Assembly: GCA_019417325.1 (NCBI GenBank)
Contig: DXVO01000034.1
Coordinates: 302,714-366,713, forward strand
From: Parabacteroides sp.
GTDB lineage: Bacteria > Bacteroidota > Bacteroidia > Bacteroidales > Tannerellaceae
DNA: 64,000 nt
Reading direction: 5' to 3'
A program made the translations under genes and the position numbers. The notes beneath the pieces were generated by a model. It was not told the origin of the DNA, ran no database searches, and saw nothing but the letters and a program-made list of their open reading frames with translations. Positions 9,433 through 18,650 of this stretch are shown here, in pieces. How positions within the stretch are numbered: position 1 is the first letter of the stretch; each line of letters opens with the position of its first letter.

Positions 9433-10074
9433 ATGAAAAAAATAAAGACGAAATCATTAAAAAAAGTAATATTATTTGCTGTTCTATTCTGTGCTTTTCC
9501 TTCATTGGGACATGCACAAGATTTTATAGATAGATGGCATTTTAATATAGACTGGCAGGTAAACATTCCTGTAAGCACCAGTTTCGCTGACAAAGCAAGC
9601 GGTTGGGGTGCTAATTTTGAAGGTGGGTATGAAGTTCTTCCGAACTGGTCGGTAGGTGCTTTTATTAATTACCATTCAAACCACCGGTATATTCCACGGA
9701 CGACTTTACATATTTCCGAGACGCAAACGTTGAATACCGATTTACAACAATCCACTTTCCAATTGCCGTTCGGTCTTTCTACCCGCTATTGGACACCGCT
9801 TAAGAGCAATCATTTTAAACCTTATATAGGATTAAAGCTGGGTACTATGTATAGTGAAAGTTCTGCGTATACAAGTTTAGTACGTGTATATGACAATCCC
9901 TGGGGATTTTATATATCTCCGGAAATAGGTATCAATATCAGGCCTGTTGCTTATAAACGGTTAGGATTCCATGCTGCATTCTATTATAACTATGCAACAA
10001 ATAAAAGCAAGGTACTTTCTTACTCTGTAGACGGACTGAATAATTTAGGATTCCGTTTCGGGGTATGCTTCTAG
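9433..10074 (+). CDS. Outer-membrane beta-barrel protein (OmpA/PorT-barrel-like)
   Basis: A 213-residue protein with an N-terminal signal peptide (to about residue 29, ending GHAQ) and alternating aromatic strands throughout, as in small 8-stranded barrels of Bacteroidetes. Examples are the WHFNIDWQVNIPVS, FEGGYEVLPNWSVGAFINY and GFRFGVCF segments. It follows the DUF4136 lipoprotein gene by 15 bp, with AGGAGG at 9420-9425 as a good ribosome-binding site, so they form a two-gene operon. No enzymatic motif is present, and a structural or adhesion role is possible but not shown. Confidence 0.75.
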   Translation: MKKIKTKSLKKVILFAVLFCAFPSLGHAQDFIDRWHFNIDWQVNIPVSTSFADKASGWGANFEGGYEVLPNWSVGAFINYHSNHRYIPRTTLHISETQTLNTDLQQSTFQLPFGLSTRYWTPLKSNHFKPYIGLKLGTMYSESSAYTSLVRVYDNPWGFYISPEIGINIRPVAYKRLGFHAAFYYNYATNKSKVLSYSVDGLNNLGFRFGVCF

Positions 10075-10108
10075 AAAAATATTAAACATTTTTCAATTGA
10101 CAATTGAT

Positions 10109-10190
10109 AAGTGACAGTTGGCTGTTAGGCTTCACATTCGATATACCAACCGAATGAAAGTTGAAATAACTGCCAATTGTCACTTTTTAT
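10109..10190. terminator. Shared terminator between convergent genes
   Basis: Arms 10109-10122 and 10172-10185 pair over 14 bp with one G-U pair, enclosing a smaller hairpin made by CATTCG and CGAATG. A T run follows on the plus side and an A/T-rich flank on the minus side. It separates the barrel gene (+) from the radical SAM gene (-). Confidence 0.6.
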
Positions 10191-10200
10191 TATCAACAAA

Positions 10201-10980
10201 TCAAGCTGATACTGTGACGTCGAACCCTTCTTTTCTGGCTTTATCGGCTATTGCTTCGAGTTCTTCTTTTGCTACTTTACGGAGATTCTTCACAGGAGTT
10301 TCCCTGTCTATCGTATAAATCATTACTTGCTTAGGATTTATTTTCTTCAGGGCATCCAACCAACCGGATATTTCCTTTTCTGTGGTATTATCAATGTTTT
10401 TACCATCCATTTCACCTTTTAAAAACATTGTCTGTATAATCAGATTACCGTTAAAACGGCATAACTGTTCCAACAGTTTGTCATATGTGAAAGAAGGGGA
10501 ATTTGGTACATTCAATTGCTGTATCCGGCTATCCAGGACAGAATCCAGTTTCAATATATTATCTTCCACTTTATTTAAGGCCTGAAATACATCTCCCCTA
10601 TGAAGCATTGTGGAATTGGATAATACGGCAATCTTTGCAGAAGGGAAGAAATGGTTACGGGTTGCGATGGTATCTTCTATAATTCCTCCGAATTCCGGGT
10701 GCATAGTTGGTTCGCCATTACCGGCAAATGTAATTACATCCGGTGTAATACCTTCTGCTTGCATAGTCGATAATTTTTGGATCAAGGCCTCCTTCACCTC
10801 TTCACGGGTAGGTAACTTGCTATGAGTACGACGTTCCTCATTCAACCCGCATTCGCAATATATACAATTAAACGAACATAATTTACCGTCTATAGGCAAC
10901 AGATTCATACCCAGAGAAACTCCCAGTCTCCGGCTATGTATAGGACCGAACACTATTTTATCAAAAAGGATTGTAGACAT
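10201..10980 (-). CDS. Radical SAM protein
   Basis: This cytoplasmic iron-sulfur enzyme of about 259 residues carries the radical SAM cluster motif CxxxCxxC (Cys35, Cys39, Cys42 in CSFNCIYC) and a glycine-rich SAM-binding segment (ITFAGNGEPTMHPEFGG). Its overall pattern (FGPIHSRRLGVSLGMN at the start) is that of short stand-alone radical SAM proteins of Bacteroidetes, whose substrate is unknown. I chose MSTILFDKIV as the start because it opens the conserved region; the frame also allows an ATG 36 bp upstream (11016). A -7 box at 11036-11043 is compatible with either. No partner gene is adjacent to suggest a substrate. Confidence 0.85.
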   Translation of the reverse strand: MSTILFDKIVFGPIHSRRLGVSLGMNLLPIDGKLCSFNCIYCECGLNEERRTHSKLPTREEVKEALIQKLSTMQAEGITPDVITFAGNGEPTMHPEFGGIIEDTIATRNHFFPSAKIAVLSNSTMLHRGDVFQALNKVEDNILKLDSVLDSRIQQLNVPNSPSFTYDKLLEQLCRFNGNLIIQTMFLKGEMDGKNIDNTTEKEISGWLDALKKINPKQVMIYTIDRETPVKNLRKVAKEELEAIADKARKEGFDVTVSA

Positions 10981-11035
10981 ATTATAATTACTTTTCTGTT
11001 TTAACAAGTTCTGCATATTCTGATGAATACGAATA

Positions 11036-11043
11036 CAAAACTA
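11036..11043 (-). promoter_or_regulatory. Putative -7 box for the radical SAM gene
   Basis: On the minus strand this reads TAGTTTTG, matching TAnnTTTG, 19 bp upstream of the longest possible start and 55 bp upstream of the preferred one. Confidence 0.45.
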
Positions 11044-11125
11044 CAAAAGCTATAAGAATGACAAAGTTTATACAGGAATGCTTTATAACTATTTAGCACA
11101 TATCATGAATAAATAAACCATACCG

Positions 11126-13186
11126 TCAAAATTTACAACGCAGCAATGCATACAAATCTGTTTTAACAGGTCCGTTTATTTCTTCCTGGTTTGTTCCAAT
11201 TTTATCCCGGTCCAAATAGTAACTACATGCCCATTTAGTTGAAAAAGTAAACCGTTTCAAAAAATCCCAACGTAAAGAAATTGCACCACGAAAACCTTTC
11301 CCGTAAAAGGAGGAAGAATTGAAAGCATAAAGTATATTCTTTTCATAAGAACTTATGCGACTGTAGTAATCGTCCGTATGAAAAAAAGCCGCATATAAAT
11401 CTGCCTGAAAAGGAATCTTTACCGGCTTCCATCCCATACTTTGTGCCAGCATCCAACCGGAACTTTTTTTTTCTGTTTCTTTGTTGAAAACTCCGTCTAC
11501 TGATGTCCGTAAAGAGACGGAAGGAGATATTGTATATAAAAATTGTAATCTCAACCGCTGTTGAATAGAAGGAAGCAAAAGGAGGGAAGTCGTTTCTTCT
11601 TCGAGTCCGTTTTTATCTTTTTGTTTATATCGATATCGAAAATACATCGATATATCCTTAGCCGGATGATAATCTATCTGACACATATATTCTTTTCCAT
11701 CGGAAGGAGCATCCATTCCATACTTAAGCCAGGGGAAACGAAATAGATCTGCATAAGCCGATAATTTCCAACGGGCAAAAGGTGTCCATTGCATTCCTAT
11801 ATACATACCCTGTTCATTTTGTATCATTGAATTTTGTGAAAAAGCATTGCCAAAGAATGCCTGATAACGCAAATCATAATACCGGTATAACATAAGGAAA
11901 GAAAAATAAGAAACCGGCGTTAACTGAAATGCATTCAACGTGGCACAAGCACCATTCGCCGAAACAGCAGTTTCGCCATATAATTTCATACTTTTTATTT
12001 TTAACAGGTAATCAACACCTATGTTAAAGTTATTTCCACCTCTAAAATAATATAGGTTATAAGGTTTTAAATCCGGTTGAACTTCCATATTTCCGAAAGA
12101 ATAGGAAAGAGCTGTTATTCCCAAACACAATGAAGGAGTAGCATAACGGATATTTCCTCCATAAGTACACATAGGAGCTTTACGTATTTTTTCCCTATCG
12201 CCCGGCAGACGATGCAAACCATCCGTTTTAAAAGAACGTATTTGATTACTATCTACTTTTGCATCCAGTTTCCTGAATGAGCAGAACATACTTATATCGA
12301 ATTTACCGAATGAAACAGTAGATGCAATTCCCCGGAAAAAATCATTTTCATTTGTTGAAAAGTGCTTTCTAAAACCATTTGAACGCCTTTCTGCTTGTGC
12401 AACCTGTGCACTGCGTCCGGGAGTAAAATCATTACTTACTATCAACCCTTGTCCAAAAGAAACCTTATAATCACCCAAGGCAAGACTTTTCAACCATTTA
12501 GCCATATCCTTTAATAAGAGGTGAATTGAATAATAATCATATCCCTTATGAGAATCATTCCAAAAAGGTTCGCCTGCATCTTTTTCCGCTACAAACCCAA
12601 ATTGAAGACGCTCGTCAAAAATATAGGAATAGCGAAGTGAATAGTAAAACGGTTCTCCCAGATAGCTCCGGTTCGGATATTCCGATAAAACACTATCCGG
12701 ATATGAACAATATCCCTTTTTCTGTTGAAAACATCTATCATATCTGATTTGCAAATCATTAGAACCATATTTAAACAGGTTTTTCACAGTAAACAGACGT
12801 TTTTCAACAGTAAATTCACTGATATAAACAAAGGGTAAGAAAAGGGATATTGTTTCAAAATCGAATGAAACAATATTCTTCAATTCATAAACAGTAACCA
12901 GTTTACCATAGCGTAAACGATATTCCAACAACTCTTTAATTTGCAAATCAGATAAGAAAGGAAGCCGCTTTAACTGTTCTTCCGTAACTGTATTCAGTTC
13001 AAAAGGATGTTCGGACAAATAAGATAAATCCGCATAAAGTGTCTTTATATGTTCTGTATCTTCTGTCTCCTGAGCCATTTCATCCACATATTCCATCCAT
13101 TTATCAACAGATGGATTTATTTGGCTTTTAAGTTGATAACTATTTATCAACAGAAATACCAACAAGGTTATAAACAACCGTTTCAT
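11126..13186 (-). CDS. Outer-membrane protein with N-terminal helix-hairpin-helix (ComEA-like) domain
   Basis: A 686-residue secreted protein with a signal peptide (about residues 1-21). Residues about 55-120 hold helix-hairpin-helix motifs (FELNTVTEEQLKRLPFLSD, then ELLEYRLRYGKLVTVYELKN), the type used by ComEA to bind DNA. The remaining 550 residues are rich in alternating aromatic beta strands and end in a basic-Cys-Phe terminus, so they probably form a large outer-membrane barrel. The combination of an exported HhH domain and a barrel recurs in Bacteroidetes and has been proposed to touch DNA or to be a structural motif, without proof. The stop-to-start gap from the PorV-like gene upstream is 12 bp, so they form an operon. 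Confidence 0.8.
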   Translation of the reverse strand: MKRLFITLLVFLLINSYQLKSQINPSVDKWMEYVDEMAQETEDTEHIKTLYADLSYLSEHPFELNTVTEEQLKRLPFLSDLQIKELLEYRLRYGKLVTVYELKNIVSFDFETISLFLPFVYISEFTVEKRLFTVKNLFKYGSNDLQIRYDRCFQQKKGYCSYPDSVLSEYPNRSYLGEPFYYSLRYSYIFDERLQFGFVAEKDAGEPFWNDSHKGYDYYSIHLLLKDMAKWLKSLALGDYKVSFGQGLIVSNDFTPGRSAQVAQAERRSNGFRKHFSTNENDFFRGIASTVSFGKFDISMFCSFRKLDAKVDSNQIRSFKTDGLHRLPGDREKIRKAPMCTYGGNIRYATPSLCLGITALSYSFGNMEVQPDLKPYNLYYFRGGNNFNIGVDYLLKIKSMKLYGETAVSANGACATLNAFQLTPVSYFSFLMLYRYYDLRYQAFFGNAFSQNSMIQNEQGMYIGMQWTPFARWKLSAYADLFRFPWLKYGMDAPSDGKEYMCQIDYHPAKDISMYFRYRYKQKDKNGLEEETTSLLLLPSIQQRLRLQFLYTISPSVSLRTSVDGVFNKETEKKSSGWMLAQSMGWKPVKIPFQADLYAAFFHTDDYYSRISSYEKNILYAFNSSSFYGKGFRGAISLRWDFLKRFTFSTKWACSYYLDRDKIGTNQEEINGPVKTDLYALLRCKF

Positions 13187-13198
13187 AACCTTACACCC

Positions 13199-14035
13199 TT
13201 AAAAAGCATACTTTATTCCAACACCAGTACTTATTCCCAACACAGTATGATAAGTCCCGGCAACATCCAGACTAAATCTGGAAAAACAGTATCCTATCCC
13301 TAATGAAGGCTGAAGAGGGGATAAGTTCATACCCGCTCGAATCGAAAACCGGTTGAAAGGAATATACTCCACTCCGACACTACCTGTTAAATAAACCGTT
13401 TTATTACTCTCTACAGTACCTGCTATCAACAGGCTGTTAATTACCGACCATTGAAAACCTATCTGGATAGAATAGTCATTAAGAATTTTAATATTAGTAT
13501 CTTCTGAATGAACAGTAACTGAGGGTAAATTCATTATTAACAATCCAATCAACAGTTTGTCAACAGGAGAATAAAGAATACCAACATCTGTTGAAAGCCC
13601 TTGCAATACCTTTTCTGATAATTCCGTTTGCAACAACGCATACTGGATACTGATCCCTATTTTCCACTTTCTATTCAATTGCTTTCCCATAGAAAGACGG
13701 AACATATTTTCCCGATAGCCATCAAAACCAAAAGAAAAGATATCAACAGCGGCAGGTAATAATGTGTTAGAATAAATAAATCCGGCATGAATAGTTCCCA
13801 ATTCTTTCACTGAATAACGGTTAAAATAGTCTATCTGAACCTGTTTACCATCATAAAAACAGACCAACGAAGGATTGGATAATACGGATTGAGTAACTCC
13901 GTTTCCTCCCATACCAAGACTACGGATATCTGTTATCCGGAAGTTATCAACAGCATAAACAGGCAGGATACACATACAAAGAATAAGGACGCAAAGAGGG
14001 TAACCTCTCAGGCTTCTAATTTTTTCTTTTTTCAT
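13199..14035 (-). CDS. PorV/PorQ-like outer-membrane beta-barrel protein
   Basis: A 278-residue exported protein with a signal peptide (about residues 1-28, ending VYAVDN). The block RSLGMGGNGVTQSVLSNPS is the typical start of PorV/FadL-related barrels in Bacteroidetes, where a glycine-rich stretch follows the signal peptide and an NPA/NPS motif comes soon after. The rest is alternating strand sequence ending in KYAF, as outer-membrane barrels do. It is the first gene of a two-gene minus-strand operon with the helix-hairpin-helix barrel protein. PorV assists type IX secretion, but this protein could equally be an unrelated barrel of the same superfamily; a role in secretion is not shown. Confidence 0.7.
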   Translation of the reverse strand: MKKEKIRSLRGYPLCVLILCMCILPVYAVDNFRITDIRSLGMGGNGVTQSVLSNPSLVCFYDGKQVQIDYFNRYSVKELGTIHAGFIYSNTLLPAAVDIFSFGFDGYRENMFRLSMGKQLNRKWKIGISIQYALLQTELSEKVLQGLSTDVGILYSPVDKLLIGLLIMNLPSVTVHSEDTNIKILNDYSIQIGFQWSVINSLLIAGTVESNKTVYLTGSVGVEYIPFNRFSIRAGMNLSPLQPSLGIGYCFSRFSLDVAGTYHTVLGISTGVGIKYAF

Positions 14036-14166
14036 AATAAAGGAGTTTGGTATATAATGAATTATCTATTATTTATTGAAAAGTTTGCTCATAGTTTGTT
14101 ATTTTAGTTAATAAAATTGCAGTAAATCTACGTAATAAATTCGAGTGGCAAAGAATTATACAAAAG

Positions 14167-14211
14167 AAAAGCCCTCTTTTTCCATTGTCTGAATGAAAAA
14201 AGAGGGCTTTT
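14167..14211 (-). terminator. Terminator downstream of the PorT-like gene
   Basis: A perfect 15-bp stem (14167-14181 with 14197-14211, core GCCCTC/GAGGGC) with flanking A and T tracts lies 20 bp past the stop of the minus-strand gene at 14231. Confidence 0.85.
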
Positions 14212-14230
14212 TATGTATGTATCTATATAC

Positions 14231-14923
14231 TTAGAAAGTGTAACCTACTCCTATAGACACAAGGTTTTCTTTTGTGCCTTGATTTCTATGAAGCAAATTC
14301 ATGTTGTAGTTAAGCAGGATAGCAACGCGTTTTATTTCTACACCTGTCTGGAAAGACAAACCAAAATCAAAACGTTTATAGTTATTATATTTGAAAGGAT
14401 CCCAAGATGTTTCATCAGCCTGAACATTCTCACTTTTATCCCAGGAAATAGTCGATACTTTGTTTTTGCCACCGAGACCTACAGCAAAATAAGGACCTGC
14501 AGCTACATGAAAACGAATATCGGGAGTTATATATTTTGCCCACTCCGCCATAACCGGCAACTGAAGATAGTTTCTGTGAGTAGTTATACTGTAAGTAGAT
14601 CCTCCAGGTGTTCCAATTAAAGGTGATGATAAAATATCTCCTGTTTCTGGAATTAATAACTGAGAAGAACCGTCACTCATATGCAAAGTAGTTCCTGAAG
14701 AAGAGCTATTTCGTTGCATAAAATATAACCCGGATTGAATACCAAAACCATCATCCTTTTTATTAAAAGAATATCTTACCCCTATTCCGGCCTGAACACC
14801 AAAATTAGCTTTAAATGCGCTCTCTTTTAAAATAGTAGTTCCTACGGTAGGAGTAAATTTAAACTGTGCATTAGCAGACATCACACAAAATAAAGACACA
14901 AATAAAAATAAAACTTTTTTCAT
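14231..14923 (-). CDS. PorT-family outer-membrane beta-barrel protein
   Basis: The protein is about 230 residues when started at the internal ATG that gives a clean signal peptide (MKKVLFLFVSLFCVMSANAQ). The frame extends 12 codons further upstream to 14959, but that start would place extra residues before the signal peptide. The mature part has the pattern of PorT-like barrels with outer_membrane_beta-barrel type 2 strands: FKFTPTVGTTILKES, QAGIGVRYSFNKKDDGFGIQSGLYF, YLQLPVMAEWAKY, AAGPYFAVGLGGK and the end VSIGVGYTF. It probably sits in the outer membrane; no ligand is predicted. It is transcribed alone, with two candidate -7 boxes upstream. Confidence 0.8.
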   Translation of the reverse strand: MKKVLFLFVSLFCVMSANAQFKFTPTVGTTILKESAFKANFGVQAGIGVRYSFNKKDDGFGIQSGLYFMQRNSSSSGTTLHMSDGSSQLLIPETGDILSSPLIGTPGGSTYSITTHRNYLQLPVMAEWAKYITPDIRFHVAAGPYFAVGLGGKNKVSTISWDKSENVQADETSWDPFKYNNYKRFDFGLSFQTGVEIKRVAILLNYNMNLLHRNQGTKENLVSIGVGYTF

Positions 14924-15525
14924 ACTTCCAATCGTTAAAATAAATGTTTTCTTAATCATAGAATTAATATTAAAATAAATAAGCAGGTTATTTATTATTT
15001 GATAATTGTTTTCAGCGTTTATAATTTTATACAGATTAGTTATTCAACTGGTCGCAAAAGTAAATAAATATTTGGGCAAGTCTTGAAAATAAAGTAATAA
15101 TAATGTACAGTAATATTTTATATATATTCATAACTTTGTTTATTTATGCGACAAAAGTAGTAGTCCTTTTAAACAAAATAGCAAATAGGTCATTTTATGG
15201 GATTGACAAATATCATCTGATAATCAGTTAATTAATAATTATATAATTGACAAAGCATATGACACATAAACATATAACATATTGAATATAAACAAATTAA
15301 AAAGAAAACAGAGGATTTATCATTTTTATTAGATAAAATAGGTATTTGAGACACATGGAAACATTGTTTATCAACTGATGCAGGAATAAATATTCAATAA
15401 ATATCGTTACTATCTTTCTTACATCCCACATTCGCGGAAAGCAAAACATATCTATTTTTTTAAGGGAAAAGGAATATCATACTATAGTAAGCATTAAGCA
15501 AATACCTCTAACGAGTTCATCTTAA
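14924..15525. other. AT-rich non-coding gap with two TACTTTTG promoter-like boxes
   Basis: I see no gene here. On the minus strand, TACTTTTG occurs at 15055-15062 and again at 15152-15159, both matching the TAnnTTTG -7 box. For the second, a TTTG lies 22 bp upstream (15182-15185), close to the usual -33 spacing. They could drive the PorT-like gene. The stretch is strongly AT-rich like the TPR gene beyond it. Confidence 0.4.
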
Positions 15526-17286
15526 TCAAAGATTGACAAGATAAACATATAAATCTTCATTTGTACCTACCAAATCAAACTTTTGACGTGAGCGGAAACG
15601 CTGTTTATTGACAGATTCGGGATTAATGTTCAATAATATAGATATTTGATGTGTATCTAATTTGAATAAGCATAAATAACAAAAACGCTTCTCCACTTGT
15701 GTAAAATATCTTTCTATCAACTCCTTATATACAATAGGGTATACATCCTTTATCAAGTTTTCTATATTTTTCCATTGGATAGAACTTATTAATGGACCAG
15801 AAATATTCGATTGCACTTTTTCTGACCATCTATAGAGTTTAGTACCTATCGGCGATAATAATATTCGTTCTTCTCTACAAGCTATCAATTTATTATTAAC
15901 AACTTCTACATCCTTCTTCAAATTCATATACCTTTTTTCTTCTTCAGAAATATCAGATTTCAATTGATTAAATTTATTATTTTCTTCCAACTGATTTTTC
16001 TGGTGATACAATATATCCTTTTTTTGATTCAACTCTACAGATAAAGCATATATTTTTCTGTTTTGCTCATTTATAGCTACTTGCTGATTCAATATATGTA
16101 TATTTTTTTTTCTTATTCTAAGAAGATGTATAATAGCTATAGCAAAAACACATAGTAATAATATAGAAGCAATAATATAATATATTTGTCTATTTATCTT
16201 TAATTGCATATTTTCATTATGCAACTTCATATAATTATATTTCTTTTCTGTCGCTAATACATTTGTATTATTTTCTATTTTAGAAATAGAGTCTGCTGAA
16301 TATGAATATTTTTCTAAATATTCTAATGCTTTAGAATAATTTCCTTTTTCCTTTTCTAATAAATAGTAATTTTCTGTTATACCTATAGCTATATATTTAT
16401 TTTTTGTTTTCATATTTGATTTATCTAAAAACATTTTAACTTTATCAAAATCTTTTAAGTCTAAATATATTTCAGCTAATCCCATATAGTTAGAAGCCGA
16501 GTCTGTTGAATTATTTTCTATTGCTTTTAAATAATAATATTCCGCCTTTTTATATTTATCAATAGTACAATAAGTGGCTCCTAAACCATTATAAGTATAA
16601 GAAATAACTTCCTTATCCCCCAATAATAAAGCTGCATTTTCTGCTTTGTAAAAAAAAGATAAAGATTTATCTATAGAATCGCATAATACACATTCTCTTG
16701 CTGTATTTACTAAACCAAAAATATAACTCCTATCATTATTAGCAAGTTTAAAATATTTACTACTATCCTCATATTTATTTACAGCAAATAAAAAATTTCC
16801 ATTTATTTCATACAAATCTCCCATATAACTCGATATGTATCCTGCTATATTATAATTATTTACTTCAATAGCCACATTCAACGCAGTATCATATGCTTCC
16901 ATAGCTTTCTCGTACTCCTTATCATTTACATAGGAGCGACCAAGATAAAGTCCAATTTTTGCAGACTTACTTAAGTCATTATGTTTTTCATAATATTTTA
17001 ATGCTCTGCCAAGTTGATATACAGAGGGCACATCACCCTCTTTAGCTTTATCAACAGTTGTGCCATATAATAAACACCATTTTGCAAGTAAACGATCATT
17101 TAATCCTTCCGGATATTCTATAGAATCTAAAAAAAGAATCGTACTATCCGGATGTAGCTTTATTAATTCTTCCGCCTTATCAAGAAGGATACTTTCTTTA
17201 GATTCATATTTTCTACAACCGGGTAGTAAAAATAGAAGTATCAGAAAAATAAAAATAGAAGTATCTTTGAATGTTAGAATTGGCAT
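15526..17286 (-). CDS. Membrane-anchored TPR protein with cytoplasmic HTH-like C-terminus (putative one-component regulator)
   Basis: A 586-residue protein. Residues 1-24 form a hydrophobic leader with a lipobox (LPGC, Cys24). Residues about 30-350 are tetratricopeptide-type repeats, for example YEKAMEAYDTALNVA and YKKAEYYYLKAIENN. A clear transmembrane helix follows at about 367-392 (IIASILLLCVFAIAII), then a coiled coil (about 395-470). The C-terminal region ends with LDTHQISILLNINPESVNKQRFRSR, which reads as a LuxR/winged-helix-like DNA-binding unit. This architecture is common in Bacteroidetes and suggests that a periplasmic TPR sensor passes a signal to a cytoplasmic DNA-binding domain. 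The gene is clearly more AT-rich than its neighbours, hinting at transfer or relaxed codon use. The target is unknown; the PorT-like gene downstream is one candidate. Confidence 0.75.
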   Translation of the reverse strand: MPILTFKDTSIFIFLILLFLLPGCRKYESKESILLDKAEELIKLHPDSTILFLDSIEYPEGLNDRLLAKWCLLYGTTVDKAKEGDVPSVYQLGRALKYYEKHNDLSKSAKIGLYLGRSYVNDKEYEKAMEAYDTALNVAIEVNNYNIAGYISSYMGDLYEINGNFLFAVNKYEDSSKYFKLANNDRSYIFGLVNTARECVLCDSIDKSLSFFYKAENAALLLGDKEVISYTYNGLGATYCTIDKYKKAEYYYLKAIENNSTDSASNYMGLAEIYLDLKDFDKVKMFLDKSNMKTKNKYIAIGITENYYLLEKEKGNYSKALEYLEKYSYSADSISKIENNTNVLATEKKYNYMKLHNENMQLKINRQIYYIIASILLLCVFAIAIIHLLRIRKKNIHILNQQVAINEQNRKIYALSVELNQKKDILYHQKNQLEENNKFNQLKSDISEEEKRYMNLKKDVEVVNNKLIACREERILLSPIGTKLYRWSEKVQSNISGPLISSIQWKNIENLIKDVYPIVYKELIERYFTQVEKRFCYLCLFKLDTHQISILLNINPESVNKQRFRSRQKFDLVGTNEDLYVYLVNL

Positions 17287-17479
17287 AAGTATAATTTGTA
17301 TTGTTTAGAATATTCAGTTTGTAAAAATAAGCTTTATACAAAGTAACACAAAGTATATGAATACTTATTTTTACATTTGACAACCAAAACATAAGTAGCA
17401 ATGAGATATAATATGTATTGAATTGAATGTTTACTCAGTCAAATTCTGTAAAACTTGATATTGCTATCTCTAAATCAAT

Positions 17480-17487
17480 TATTTTTG
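17480..17487 (+). promoter_or_regulatory. Putative -7 box immediately upstream of the DUF4294 gene
   Basis: TATTTTTG matches TAnnTTTG and ends only 6 bp before the ATG at 17494, so transcription would start at or next to the start codon. Either the mRNA is leaderless or the box is chance in an AT-rich stretch. Confidence 0.35.
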
Positions 17488-17493
17488 TAGGCT

Positions 17494-18099
17494 ATGATTG
17501 GAGTGAGATGGTATGTTATATTGATTATGTTCATGGTATGTGCAATGGGAATAAAGGCACAGACACTGAAAGTCAATACCGTTCCGGAAGGTGTACAAAG
17601 AGCCTTCTTCGACGGAAAAGATACGATTGCCGTCGTTAATCTGCAGGAAATTTATATTTATCCACAGCCTAAGTTCAAAAATAAGAGGGAACAACAAAAA
17701 TACAATAAGTTAGTCCGTGATGTCAAACGTACACTCCCTTATGCCAAAATGGTTTATGAGACGTTGATTGAAACTTACGAATACATGGAAACCTTACCTA
17801 ACGACAAGGCACGGCAAGCACACCTTAAACTGATGGAAAAAGAACTTTTTAAACAATATAAACCGGAGTTGAAAAAACTTACCTTTTCCCAGGGAAAATT
17901 ACTTATCAAATTGATAGATAGAGAATGCAACCAATCCAGTTATAACCTGTTGAAAGCTTATTTAGGAAGTTTCAGAGCCGGCTTCTGGAATATATTTGCC
18001 GGTATGTTCGGCGCCAGCCTTAAATCGGAATATGATCCGAAAGGCAAAGACGCCCAAACGGAACGGATCGTGGTTCTCGTTGAAAACGGATTAATCTGA
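17494..18099 (+). CDS. DUF4294 domain-containing exported protein
   Basis: A 201-residue protein with a signal peptide ending near GIKAQ (residue 22). The body matches the DUF4294 family of Bacteroidetes: VNLQEIYIYPQPKFKNKREQQKYNKLVRDVKRTLPYAK, a helical middle with LMEKELFKQYKPELKKLTFSQGKLLIKLIDRE, and a C-terminal segment with LGSFRAGFWNIFAGMFGASLKSEYDP. The family is conserved across the phylum and its function is unknown; an envelope role is likely from the signal peptide. The last 9 bases overlap the 3' end of the convergent RNA methyltransferase gene. Confidence 0.88.
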   Translation: MIGVRWYVILIMFMVCAMGIKAQTLKVNTVPEGVQRAFFDGKDTIAVVNLQEIYIYPQPKFKNKREQQKYNKLVRDVKRTLPYAKMVYETLIETYEYMETLPNDKARQAHLKLMEKELFKQYKPELKKLTFSQGKLLIKLIDRECNQSSYNLLKAYLGSFRAGFWNIFAGMFGASLKSEYDPKGKDAQTERIVVLVENGLI

Positions 18100-18621
18100 T
18101 AACTGCTTAAAGAAATCCCATATAACAATACCTGCCGTAACAGATACATTCAACGAATGCTTAGTTCCGTATTGTGGGATTTCAATACACATATCACAAT
18201 TATCAACAACAGATTGTTGAACGCCTTTCACTTCATTCCCCATCACAATAGCATATTTTTTACTCTTGTCCAACAGCAACTTATCAAGCATCACACTGCC
18301 TTCCGCCTGTTCGATTGCACATACCGTATACCCCGCTTTCTTTAAGTTATCAACAGCTTCCAAAGTATCTTTAAAATAAGCCCAGTCTACAGTATCTTCA
18401 GCTCCCAAAGCTGTTTTGTGAATTTCCGTATGAGGCGGACAAGCTGTTATACCACATAAATAAATAGCTTCTACACGAAACGCATCCGAAGTACGAAACA
18501 CAGAACCCACATTATTAAGACTCCTTATATGGTCGAGTACAACGATTAACGGTATTTTTTCACTATCTTTGAATTCTTCAGGAGTCAGGCGGTTCAACTC
18601 CGTAATCTTTAACTTACGCAT
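18091..18621 (-). CDS. TrmH/SpoU-family RNA 2'-O-methyltransferase
   Basis: A SPOUT-fold enzyme of about 176 residues that transfers a methyl group from SAM to a ribose 2'-OH in tRNA or rRNA. The three family motifs are present: LNNVGSVFRTSDAF, IVMGNEVKGV and IPQYGTKHSLNVSVTAGIVIWDF, which form the knotted SAM site. The start is placed at MRKLKITELN: the frame runs 8 codons further, but that extension overlaps a -7 box at 18643-18650. There is no N-terminal substrate-binding domain, as in short TrmL/TrmH-like members, so the exact RNA target is undecided. The 3' end overlaps the DUF4294 gene by 9 bp. Confidence 0.92.
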   Translation of the reverse strand: MRKLKITELNRLTPEEFKDSEKIPLIVVLDHIRSLNNVGSVFRTSDAFRVEAIYLCGITACPPHTEIHKTALGAEDTVDWAYFKDTLEAVDNLKKAGYTVCAIEQAEGSVMLDKLLLDKSKKYAIVMGNEVKGVQQSVVDNCDMCIEIPQYGTKHSLNVSVTAGIVIWDFFKQLSD

Positions 18622-18642
18622 AACTGTCTTTTTTTTGTGCTG

Positions 18643-18650
18643 CAAAAGTA
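18643..18650 (-). promoter_or_regulatory. Putative -7 box for the TrmH-family gene
   Basis: TACTTTTG on the minus strand matches TAnnTTTG and lies 21 bp upstream of the chosen start at 18621. Transcription would begin around 18636, which excludes the longer frame. Confidence 0.5.

Noticed and set aside
10201..10980. The radical SAM protein as the maturase of the sulfatase at 31738
   Set aside because: Anaerobic sulfatase maturases are longer and have a C-terminal cysteine-rich domain with extra clusters; this protein is about 259 residues with only the first cysteine motif, and the genes are 20 kb apart.
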